Origin: Pseudanabaena frigida
GTDB lineage: Bacteria > Cyanobacteriota > Cyanobacteriia > Pseudanabaenales > Pseudanabaenaceae
NCBI GenBank assembly: GCA_003242085.1
Contig: QBML01000031.1
Span: 1-62,629 of the forward strand
Reading direction: 5' to 3'
DNA length: 62,629 nucleotides
Shown piece by piece: positions 28,959 through 36,275 of the stretch. The number at the start of each line of letters is the position of its first letter. Within the stretch, counting starts at the first letter, position 1. A program made the position numbers and the translations under genes. The notes under the pieces are model-generated. The model was not told where the DNA came from and made no database searches. It saw nothing but the letters and a program-made list of their open reading frames with translations.

Positions 28959-30037
28959 AGTGTTCCCGATCGCAATTTAGTCCAAATATCCTTATATTGT
29001 AATAGCGACGCCTGAGATAAAGGTGAAATTAACTCACTCTTAGCTAGAATACTCTGCGGGAAAAACTTGATCGGATCGGCTTTGACACTATCAGGAACTT
29101 GAGATAAGTCACTAGATGGGCTGACAGCATCAGTTAAAGAAGTAATTTGAGCCGCGATCGCAGGTGTAAGACAAAAATCCATCCATTCTGTTGCCGCGAT
29201 CGCAACTTCGCCCTTAGGAATTACCCAAATATCACTCCATAGAGCAGTTCCATCTTGAGGAATTACTACTTTGAGATTAGGGTTTTGCCTTTTAGCTTTG
29301 TACATATCACTCGTCCATCCAACCGCCACCAGCGAATCGTCTGCCAATAAGGACTGCAAGTAATTATCAGATGTATAAGTTAAGACTTGTGAATTTAAAC
29401 TTTTGAGTTCTTGGGTAAGTGTGGCAATGTCCCGACTCTCTAGTAAGTTTTCTTGCTGGTAGGATTGCCCCATTTTTTTTAAAACTAGACCGATGACTTC
29501 GCGAGCGTCGTCTGGCAATGTCAGCTTTAACTGTAGTTCTGATCGCCACAGATCCGACCATTGCGTAATATCAAATTTCAGTTTGTCACCTCGGTAAGCG
29601 ATCGCCGTTGCCCCCCAGCGATAGGGAATCCCCCAGACTTGATTGTTGCGAGTAACGCTGTTTTGCCAGATTGGACTGAGTTTTTGCCACTGGGGCATTT
29701 TTGCTAACAGATCGGGAGCGATCGGTTGAATCAAGGATTGGGCGATCGCCAGATCGAGCCAACTATCGCCAATGCTAATCAGATTTTGGGCTTTGTCTTT
29801 AGAACTAGTTGGGTAATTTTGCAGTTCTTGCCAAAGCTTAGAGGGCAAATTTTCCGCTTTATATTCGGTCTTTTTTTGAGAAGTCGATTCAAATTGGTTA
29901 ATAACTTTACTAGGAAGCGCTCCTAACAGCCCCAAAATTCTGAGGCGTTCGCTTCGATCGAAAGGATTTGACCATTGGCATCCGCCAATACCCGCGATCG
30001 CGGCACCACCTAAAACTAGAAACTTACGCCTATCCAT
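28955..30037 (-). CDS. Extracellular solute-binding lipoprotein, PotD-like
   Basis: 360-aa type 2 periplasmic binding protein. The N-terminus combines a twin-arginine-like RRKFL with a hydrophobic run and lipobox GIGGC (Cys20), so it is probably a Tat-exported lipoprotein. The body has the polyamine/iron-type fold (WGIPYRWGATAIAY, ALWSDIWVIPKG). No ABC permease or ATPase lies beside it; the partner is the overlapping DUF928-like gene. The ligand is unknown. Confidence 0.85.
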   Translation of the reverse strand: MDRRKFLVLGGAAIAGIGGCQWSNPFDRSERLRILGLLGALPSKVINQFESTSQKKTEYKAENLPSKLWQELQNYPTSSKDKAQNLISIGDSWLDLAIAQSLIQPIAPDLLAKMPQWQKLSPIWQNSVTRNNQVWGIPYRWGATAIAYRGDKLKFDITQWSDLWRSELQLKLTLPDDAREVIGLVLKKMGQSYQQENLLESRDIATLTQELKSLNSQVLTYTSDNYLQSLLADDSLVAVGWTSDMYKAKRQNPNLKVVIPQDGTALWSDIWVIPKGEVAIAATEWMDFCLTPAIAAQITSLTDAVSPSSDLSQVPDSVKADPIKFFPQSILAKSELISPLSQASLLQYKDIWTKLRSGTL

Positions 30038-30069
30038 GCATCTTATAAAAATATCTTCTTTACTCTAGC

Positions 30070-30106
30070 AAAAAGAGAGGCGGCGCAAAGCGCCGCCTCT
30101 CTTTTT
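30070..30106. terminator. GC-rich hairpin, F1-core type
   Basis: AAAAAGAGAGGCGGCG, loop CAAAG, and exact complement ending in five T residues. It has the F1 core sequence without the outer arms and lies in the 90-bp gap between two minus-strand genes. It is a strong terminator shape for the 30128-30913 gene. Confidence 0.75.
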
Positions 30107-30127
30107 AGATTTTAAAATACTTCGTTT

Positions 30128-30913
30128 TTATTTAACAAATGGACGCATTAGCAGATAGCCAGCACCAAAAGAAGTTAGCACGATCGCCACAATTGTAAGA
30201 GTTAATACCCAACCGCTTAATCCTGCTGATTCTTTGGAGTCTTCCATCAAATCAGTACGGAGAGGTCGAGAAGATACTTCTTCTCGGATTTCTAGCTTTG
30301 GCATTGCTTTTGGTGCTGGTGCTGTTGTTGGTGCAGGAGCATCAAAAGTGGCAAAAGAGCTGTCGTAATATAGTGTTTCACTGCCAATAGAATCAGGGCT
30401 TTGTGTAGCTGGGGCTGAATCAGTAGCAAGTTGTCTAGCCCTAGAGATCGCCTCTTGGATCGCGTTAGTTGTTTGTTGTACAGATGTTTTGCGGGGACTT
30501 GCCTGAGTTGCTGGCTTGTCAGCAGGGCGAGGCTTGGCAGCAGGAGGGCGACCTTGAGGCTGAGAATTGTTTCTAGATGGTGCGGGGTTAATTTGAGAAG
30601 AGGCGCGAATACCTGCTAAAACTTCAGACAATTTTGATTCAGGGAGGTTTGACTGAGTGAGGATCGCCTGAACCCGATCCGTTGATTGGGCGATCGCTTC
30701 AAACTCCTGTAATAGCATCTGATTTTGCCGAGCTAGCTGCTCATTTTGCAACTGAAAGAAAGATAGCTTAGCTTGAGCAGATTGTAGCTCCGCAGCCAGT
30801 TCTCGATACACAGTTACAGGTACTGATGCCTGATAACTAGATTGAGGTGCCTGATAACCAGACTGAGAAGATGTAGGTTTTAAGACTGGATTGGCTTGCA
30901 TAGACGGCAGCAC
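30128..30913 (-). CDS. Tail-anchored coiled-coil protein of unknown function
   Basis: 261 aa. A helical coiled-coil region (about 33-80, VYRELAAELQSAQAKLSFFQ) is followed by a long low-complexity Pro/Ala/Ser/Gln linker, then one C-terminal membrane helix (about 236-256, LTLTIVAIVLTSFGAGYLLM) and a short basic tail. This suggests a cytoplasmic scaffold anchored at its C-terminus. I do not recognise a named family. Confidence 0.7.
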   Translation of the reverse strand: MLPSMQANPVLKPTSSQSGYQAPQSSYQASVPVTVYRELAAELQSAQAKLSFFQLQNEQLARQNQMLLQEFEAIAQSTDRVQAILTQSNLPESKLSEVLAGIRASSQINPAPSRNNSQPQGRPPAAKPRPADKPATQASPRKTSVQQTTNAIQEAISRARQLATDSAPATQSPDSIGSETLYYDSSFATFDAPAPTTAPAPKAMPKLEIREEVSSRPLRTDLMEDSKESAGLSGWVLTLTIVAIVLTSFGAGYLLMRPFVK

Positions 30914-31002
30914 CGTAGACCGTGAAAAATTTAGTCGAGACTATACCATATGATTTGCTGTCTTGCCTAACCAAACCCAAAATTCAGCAATTTTCACTAT
31001 AA

Positions 31003-31100
31003 AAATCGGTTTTGATAAAAGTCTGCCGATGGTGGACTTTTATCAAAACCGATTTGGGGATTTTTAGCGCCATAGATACTAAAAATCCCCAAATCGGTTT
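31003..31100. other. Two overlapping, mutually exclusive hairpins
   Basis: In the 30914-31195 gap the sequence AAACCGATTT can pair leftward (31003-31055, 21-bp stem) or rightward (31046-31100, 22-bp stem), because AAATCGGTTT or its complement occurs three times. It lies between two divergent genes. It may be two abutting palindromic repeats or a switching structure. Confidence 0.55.
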
Positions 31101-31195
31101 CATAATTAGAATTTCTGCACCAAGTTGAGTCAGCAGAAAAAGCTCACCGACTCAATTTAGATTGCTAAACTACTTAGTCTACTAATCTTAGAGCT

Positions 31196-31888
31196 ATGCT
31201 TTTATTACAGTTCAGTACTTCTCACTATTGTCGGAAAGCTAGGCTCGCTCTTGGCTACAAGCAAATTGCCTATCAAGTCGAGAATCTCACTCCAGGTCTA
31301 CATATTTTACGAATCAAGCCACTTTCTGGTTTGACAACTGTGCCTGTTCTTTTCCCCCAGCTCAAAAATTGTCCAGCCGTAGTAGCTGACTCCACTGAAA
31401 TCATTCGATTTCTTGAGGCATATCAACCGAATCCACCACTTTATTTTGAAGACTCTTTACAGCAAGCGGAAGCTTTGCGCTTAGAAGATCATTTTGATGA
31501 ATTAATTGGCACGGCAGCGAGGTTTGTTTACTATCAGTTTCGCGCTAAAGAGGGTAAACAGATCGATCCGTCATGGACGAGTCAAATAGTGATTGCGATC
31601 GTTCGATCGCAATACGGTATTAATGCTAAATCAGCCAAAGTTGCAGAACAAAAAATTACAGATGCGATCTCAATGCTAAGTGAGTTCTGGCAAGATGGAT
31701 ACTTGATAGGCGATCGTTTTAGTGTTGCTGATTTGACTGTGGCAGCCTTGCTTTCTCCACTAGGCTTAATTCCTGCTTATCGCCGCGCATATCCTTGGTT
31801 GTTTGAGCGAATTGTTGATATTCATCAGCTCTGCCACGAACCTTTACCAAAAAGATGGGACATGGCGCTGAGCATGACCAGCCATTGA
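31196..31888 (+). CDS. Glutathione S-transferase family protein
   Basis: 230-aa GST-fold protein. The thioredoxin-like N-terminal domain begins LLLQFSTSHYCRKARLALGY, with a Ser/Cys region at the usual active site, and has the TVPVLF cis-Pro block and DSTEIIRFLE. The C-terminal helical domain carries DRFSVADLTVAALLSP, the GST folding motif. The substrate is unknown; roles in detoxification or redox metabolism are typical. Confidence 0.88.
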   Translation: MLLLQFSTSHYCRKARLALGYKQIAYQVENLTPGLHILRIKPLSGLTTVPVLFPQLKNCPAVVADSTEIIRFLEAYQPNPPLYFEDSLQQAEALRLEDHFDELIGTAARFVYYQFRAKEGKQIDPSWTSQIVIAIVRSQYGINAKSAKVAEQKITDAISMLSEFWQDGYLIGDRFSVADLTVAALLSPLGLIPAYRRAYPWLFERIVDIHQLCHEPLPKRWDMALSMTSH

Positions 31889-32051
31889 CAAGCTAAATAG
31901 CAGGACTCCTACTTAGTTACAATGCTGCGAGAGCCTACAGTCAAACTAAAGTAATGCCAATTACTGTGTCATAACTTAACATCTAATTTTGCCTATAGTC
32001 GGTAAGCTAAAAATAATTAGGTTCTTAGAGGCGATTAGTGCGAGTAGTCAT

Positions 32052-32705
32052 ATGGCTGTTAATGTTAGTGAATCTTTATTTGAGCAGATTCTTGAGTATC
32101 TTCGAGAGCGGACAAAAGCAAGCGATCCCACTGCTCAAAACTTGCTAAGAACATTAGAAACTCTAACATCTAGTAATGATTCTAGTAATTCCACTCCGCA
32201 GTCAAGTAGCAATCGCCCCGACGATCTAGCATCACAGTTTGGTCAAAAGCTATTTGAAGCTTGGAAAGAGCTAGCTGACTTACAGGTTGGGGAAAATTAT
32301 TGGAGCTATCCAGTTATGTTTGAAGACTTGGCGGAAACAATGGAAATTTCCGTTGATGTTTTTGTTCAACACCTTGCAAATACCCAGATTGGTAGTTTGC
32401 AGTTAATCCAAGGACGGGGGTACAACTATCAAGTAAATGGACAACAAGCTGCATCATTGACTTTTCACTCTGCGCCAACTCTAAAAAAAGCCGCAATTCC
32501 TAAAGTCTCTGATAGCAAACAGGAATCAGGCTCAAAAAGCAAAACTTTTAAAGTTGGCGATCGCGTATGCGTAAATGCCAATCGCCAACAATATGCCAAT
32601 CATAAAGGTATCGTTGAGCAGGTAATCAGCGTAAGCTGTCGTGTCAAGTTAGATAATGGTTGGACGGCTTTTTTACCAAATCATTGTTTAGATCATATTA
32701 AATAG
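32052..32705 (+). CDS. Protein of unknown function with C-terminal KOW/SH3-like domain
   Basis: 217 aa from ATG 32052 (the frame also opens at TTG 31989). An N-terminal helical segment (about 5-35) and a Ser/Asn-rich linker lead to a middle domain (about 70-130, FGQKLFEAWKELADLQVGE). The C-terminal beta domain (FKVGDRVCVNANRQQYANHK) resembles KOW or SH3-like barrels that bind RNA or protein. The family is unnamed. A strong terminator hairpin overlaps its 3' edge. Confidence 0.65.
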   Translation: MAVNVSESLFEQILEYLRERTKASDPTAQNLLRTLETLTSSNDSSNSTPQSSSNRPDDLASQFGQKLFEAWKELADLQVGENYWSYPVMFEDLAETMEISVDVFVQHLANTQIGSLQLIQGRGYNYQVNGQQAASLTFHSAPTLKKAAIPKVSDSKQESGSKSKTFKVGDRVCVNANRQQYANHKGIVEQVISVSCRVKLDNGWTAFLPNHCLDHIK

Positions 32706-32730
32706 AGAGATGCAAAGCATCTCTCTATTT
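32700..32730 (+). terminator. Intrinsic terminator
   Basis: AAATAGAGAGATGC, loop AAA, and exact complement ending TATTT, starting within the last codons of the upstream gene. It also shows that a start at ATG 32710 for the next gene would be inside the hairpin, so the ATG at 32743 is preferred. Confidence 0.75.
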
Positions 32731-32742
32731 AGCTTGGAACTC

Positions 32743-33252
32743 ATGAAAAATATGACTTTTGAAGAGGCGATCGCCTATACAGAAGAACTGCTCGCACGCA
32801 ATCATCTCGAAGACTCTCAACTAGAGTCAGAAATTTCTGCGCTCATCCAAACCTCAAATGGAGCGCGAGGCTTTTTTGTATGCTTTTTAACTGGTGAATC
32901 ACAATTAGCTGATGCTCCCAGTGATGGAGTGATTCGAGCATTGAAATCTTCACCTATGGCGATCGCCGAACTGCTTGTCAAAAATCTCGCCATGTCAACC
33001 GCAATGGCGATTGTTCATCGCCGTGCAGTAAATATCGAACAAGCACAGGGCTCCGATCGCGTGGCTAAACGAACTGCTCTTTTAATTAAGAAAGTCGATC
33101 TAGCGGAAGTTCGACGGATAGCCACTCAAGTCCAAAGTTCTGCAATTTCAGGGAATGGCGAATATGCAGCTTTTCTAGAGAAATGGGGATACGATGCCGA
33201 ACAAAAACAAGCGATTGCCAATGCGTTGGACAATATATTAGCCAATGTTTGA
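32743..33252 (+). CDS. Protein of unknown function, 169 aa
   Basis: Helical soluble protein from ATG 32743 (MKNMTFEEAIAYTEELLARN); the earlier in-frame ATG lies in a terminator. It has regular helices (SEISALIQTSNGARGFFVCF; MAIAELLVKNLAMSTAMAIV) but no motif I can name. Its stop overlaps the DUF309 gene by 8 bp, and that gene overlaps the acyltransferase by 4 bp, so the three form an operon. Confidence 0.75.
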   Translation: MKNMTFEEAIAYTEELLARNHLEDSQLESEISALIQTSNGARGFFVCFLTGESQLADAPSDGVIRALKSSPMAIAELLVKNLAMSTAMAIVHRRAVNIEQAQGSDRVAKRTALLIKKVDLAEVRRIATQVQSSAISGNGEYAAFLEKWGYDAEQKQAIANALDNILANV

Positions 33253-33637
33253 ATCTGTTGTCGATCCAGAATTTGAGCAGGCGATCGCACAATTTAATAG
33301 TGGGGATTATTATGCTTGCCACGACACTTTAGAGGCGATTTGGAATGACTCATGGCAAAGCGATCGGGCTTTTTATCAAGGTATTCTCCAAATAGCAGTT
33401 GGTCTTTACCATCTCAAAAATCAGAATTGGCACGGAGCCGCTATTTTGTTAGGTGAAGGCACAAGTCGATTACCAGCATATCTTCCTGAATATCAATCCA
33501 TCGATCTTGAGAATCTGCTAGAAGACAGTTTGCATATCTTGCGAACTGTCCAAATAAATGGGAAAGAAGGAATCCTCTATACTTTAGAACTGATCGATCA
33601 GGGGGACTTGAAAATCCCCATAATCCTTAAGCTATGA
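33245..33637 (+). CDS. DUF309 family protein
   Basis: 130-aa small helical protein with the DUF309 signature: FNSGDYYACHDTLEAIW, then FYQGILQIAVGLYHLKNQNW. The His and Glu of the CHDTLE helix and the Gln/His of the following helix look like a metal- or ligand-binding site. Function is unknown. It is the middle gene of a translationally coupled trio. Confidence 0.88.
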   Translation: MFESVVDPEFEQAIAQFNSGDYYACHDTLEAIWNDSWQSDRAFYQGILQIAVGLYHLKNQNWHGAAILLGEGTSRLPAYLPEYQSIDLENLLEDSLHILRTVQINGKEGILYTLELIDQGDLKIPIILKL

Positions 33638-34830
33638 CTTGGGAACTCTCTGACTTATTACGAGCGATCGCAACTACACTCGTAATCGGCATTCATGCCT
33701 CTCACCATTGGTGGTTTGGGGTGAATAATGTCACTAATATTAACTTTGAGATTTTTATTGACACGATTGTTAATCAAGTTGGACGCTTTACCGTACCAAT
33801 ATTTGTGATTTTATCGGGATATGCTCTTTCCAAGTCTGAAGAAAAGCGTCCGTTTGATTTAAAAATTTTTGTTCAACGTCGTCTATGGCGAATTGTGCCA
33901 CCTTATGTTCTATTTACGTTGCTTAATGTAGTTGGGCGATCTCAATTTCGAGACTCGGATTGGTTAGAGCGTGGGCAGCAAATTTGGCAAGCGATCGCCA
34001 CAGGTATGGGTGACTATCATCTATATTTTTTAGGAATTATTTTGCAGTGCTATGTCTGTTATCCATTCTTGCGCCATATTTCGTTTTCAGTAAAGAACTT
34101 ATATATACTATTAATCTTCACATTCTCTCTGTTTAGCCTGCGCTGGAGCACTGCTAATTTTGGATTGCTCCCCAATATTGGCAACTTACTGTCCGATGGA
34201 AATCATGTAATCTATTGGTTGCCTTACTTTCAAATTGGTATTTGGCTGGCAAAAGATCGGGAATGGACTAACTTATTTGTAGCAAAATGGCGATCGCGTT
34301 TATGGGGATATTTGTTTGCGATCGCTGCTACTTTAGAACTAAGCGAATTCTATTGGATGGCGATATTCAAAAACTCTGCTGAAGCGATCGGTCACTATAC
34401 CCGTCCAACTGTAGTTTTGATGACTTTGAGTTTTTTGCTGTGGTCAATCTCTTGGAAAAGTTGGCAATCTAGATCTTTTCCGATATCTATAGCAATGCAA
34501 GAGATAGCTAGGACAAATCAAAACCCAAACAAAGAAAAGCGGCGCATCGCGCCGCCTTTCTTTGTTTGGGTTTTATGTCCTAAGCTAAAATTGAGTTGCC
34601 ATATTCAAGATTTGTGGAAGTCTTTTCAAATCTCTATTAAAACATTAGCTAATGCCAGTTTTACCACTTATCTAATTCACGTGTGGATATTAAGAGCGAT
34701 CGCACCTTTGGAAATAGTTGGCGGTATTTTATTTGTACTCCTTGCAGCAGTTATATCATGGCTAATTGGGATTACCGTCTGGAAACTAGTAAAAACCAAG
34801 CGATGGATAGAAATCATTTTGGGTGCATAG
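33634..34830 (+). CDS. Acyltransferase family 3 membrane protein with embedded repeat
   Basis: 398-aa multi-pass membrane acyltransferase (family 3, which O-acylates sugars, polysaccharides or peptidoglycan). The start has LLRAIATTLVIGIHASHHWW with the catalytic-type His, followed by about ten hydrophobic helices, ending TTYLIHVWILRAIAPL. Residues about 285-323 are not family sequence: they translate an F1 palindromic repeat (34488-34603) lying in frame in the cytoplasm-facing or loop region before the last helices. Whether the protein is still functional is open. Confidence 0.85.
   Translation: MTWELSDLLRAIATTLVIGIHASHHWWFGVNNVTNINFEIFIDTIVNQVGRFTVPIFVILSGYALSKSEEKRPFDLKIFVQRRLWRIVPPYVLFTLLNVVGRSQFRDSDWLERGQQIWQAIATGMGDYHLYFLGIILQCYVCYPFLRHISFSVKNLYILLIFTFSLFSLRWSTANFGLLPNIGNLLSDGNHVIYWLPYFQIGIWLAKDREWTNLFVAKWRSRLWGYLFAIAATLELSEFYWMAIFKNSAEAIGHYTRPTVVLMTLSFLLWSISWKSWQSRSFPISIAMQEIARTNQNPNKEKRRIAPPFFVWVLCPKLKLSCHIQDLWKSFQISIKTLANASFTTYLIHVWILRAIAPLEIVGGILFVLLAAVISWLIGITVWKLVKTKRWIEIILGA
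34488..34603. repeat. F1 palindromic element inside the acyltransferase ORF
   Basis: A full-length 116-bp copy with TATAGCAATGCAAGAG at the left, core AAAGCGGCG-CATCG-CGCCGCCTTT, and TTGAGTTGCCATA at the right. The reading frame stays open through it and returns to family sequence after it. If the target duplication is TA, the net gain is 114 bp, i.e. 38 codons. Confidence 0.85.
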
Positions 34831-34850
34831 GTCGATGCGATCGCTTTAAA

Positions 34851-34887
34851 AGTATTTGGAACTGTGCTAAGCACAGTTCCAAATACT
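34851..34887. terminator. Bidirectional terminator
   Basis: AGTATTTGGAACTGTGCT and its exact complement around a single A, between the convergent acyltransferase (+) and oxidoreductase (-) genes; it touches the stop codon of the latter. Confidence 0.7.
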
Positions 34888-36025
34888 AACTTATCCCCAT
34901 TAAACCTTTAGTGAGTCGCTTAATGGCGGCGCCAGCCACGTCACGATAACGCATCTCTCCACAAAGAATTTTGCCCATACGTTGACTAGCACTAGGGCGC
35001 TTCACTCCCATCTTGTAGCCAAAGCTAGGAATACGATAGAAGATATTGGCAATGCGCTGAGCCCATACCATGTCTTCTCCCCATTCTTCTTGGACTTTGA
35101 GAGTGTATTGTTTGAGCGCGTCAGTATTGCCACCGATCGCCTCATCAATTGCCTGACCTGCCAGCATCCCCGTTAAGAGTGAAGGTCGAATTCCCTCTGC
35201 CGTAAAAGGATCGACAATGCAAGCAGATTCTCCTGTCAGCAGAGCATTTTGAGTATGTAGCGGTTGATTACCATCCCAGAGGCAAATGGGATGTCCAAAT
35301 TGCTTGATAGAAGTTACATCAATGCCAAACTGTTGGGCATAGTTCGCCGCAATCTCCTTAAGATTTTGCTTTTCACCACCAATAAAAGTACCAGCCCCTA
35401 TCGAATAACCATCAGCTTTAGGGAAATTCCAAATATAGCCATTTTGAACGGAGCCGAAGTCAAAGTGCGCTGCACTAACGTCTGGATTTGGATGAGGCGC
35501 TTCGACTTCGAGGGCAGCTCCCATGCGCCGCCTACGTTCCTTAAATCCCAGCCATTTTGCCATTGAGCCTTTTGCCCCATCAGCGGCAATTACATATTTA
35601 GCTTCAAAAACCTCTTTCTCTCCATTGCGTTCTGTTTTGATTAACCAGCGATCGCTTTTCCACTCAATACCAGTGACACCAGTATTGTCACGGAGTTCAA
35701 CACCTAATTTTTGGGCTTGTTGTACTAAGTAATGATCGAAAATATCCCGACGCACCATCCAGACAGGTTCTTTGGCAGTTAGCTCGACTAGTTCTGGGTC
35801 GCCCATCTGCCATGTGTAGCGAATTTTGTTGACAGTTAGGGAAACCGCAGGAGCAAAATCAAAGTCAAACCATTCTTGTACCATTGGTGAAACACCCCCA
35901 CCACAAGGTTTATACCGAGGTAGTTTCTCCTTCTCAAGTAATAAAACTGAACGTCCTCGTTTTGCTAAATGATAGGAGGCTGAACCGCCAGATGGCCCTG
36001 CTCCCACAACAATGCAGTTGTACAT
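34886..36025 (-). CDS. Geranylgeranyl reductase family FAD oxidoreductase
   Basis: 379 aa from ATG 36025, where the FAD motif begins (CIVVGAGPSGGSASYHLAKRG). The frame extends 27 codons upstream into a palindrome and is not credible there. Other blocks are LPRYKPCGGG, VIAADGAKG and GESACIVDPFTAEGI, all of the GG-reductase/ChlP-like group. It is not obviously the chlorophyll-specific ChlP: relatives reduce isoprenoid or other polyprenyl double bonds. The exact substrate is unknown. Confidence 0.88.
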   Translation of the reverse strand: MYNCIVVGAGPSGGSASYHLAKRGRSVLLLEKEKLPRYKPCGGGVSPMVQEWFDFDFAPAVSLTVNKIRYTWQMGDPELVELTAKEPVWMVRRDIFDHYLVQQAQKLGVELRDNTGVTGIEWKSDRWLIKTERNGEKEVFEAKYVIAADGAKGSMAKWLGFKERRRRMGAALEVEAPHPNPDVSAAHFDFGSVQNGYIWNFPKADGYSIGAGTFIGGEKQNLKEIAANYAQQFGIDVTSIKQFGHPICLWDGNQPLHTQNALLTGESACIVDPFTAEGIRPSLLTGMLAGQAIDEAIGGNTDALKQYTLKVQEEWGEDMVWAQRIANIFYRIPSFGYKMGVKRPSASQRMGKILCGEMRYRDVAGAAIKRLTKGLMGIS

Positions 36026-36087
36026 AGGAAAAATTATGTTTAGGTGAAAGTACAAGAAATTCTTATAGATTCTACCTCTAAACGCCA

Positions 36088-36123
36088 TACTGTAGGGGCA
36101 ATTCATGAATTGCCCCTACAGTA
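36088..36123. repeat. 36-bp perfect palindrome
   Basis: TACTGTAGGGGCAATTCA followed by its exact reverse complement with no loop. It sits directly upstream of the oxidoreductase start and beside the F2 element. It could be an operator, a cruciform or another small repeat. Confidence 0.75.
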
Positions 36124-36128
36124 GCGTT

Positions 36129-36205
36129 TACAGCCATTACCGAGCAAACAACCCAAGGAAAATTTTAAAAACGTGGCTTCGCCACGTTTTTAAAATTTTC
36201 CTTGG
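36129..36205. repeat. F2 palindromic element, inverse orientation
   Basis: The tail (TTACAGCCATTACCGAGC then AAACAACCC) comes first and is followed by a 25-bp perfect stem (36153-36205) with loop TTC. The tail is the reverse complement of those at 23.2 and 57.2 kb. Confidence 0.75.
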
Positions 36206-36275
36206 AGAGGCGTAGCTTCACGTCGCCTCTCCTATGTGTTTTATAAATTGCCATGATGCGATAATTCCTAAAATA

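Noticed and set aside
32710-32742. ATG 32710 as the start of the 169-aa gene
   Set aside because: It lies inside a perfect terminator hairpin; ATG 32743 is downstream of it and matches the protein-like region.
36026-36106. 27-codon N-terminal extension of the oxidoreductase
   Set aside because: It would read through the 36-bp palindrome region, and the FAD motif starts only at the ATG at 36025.
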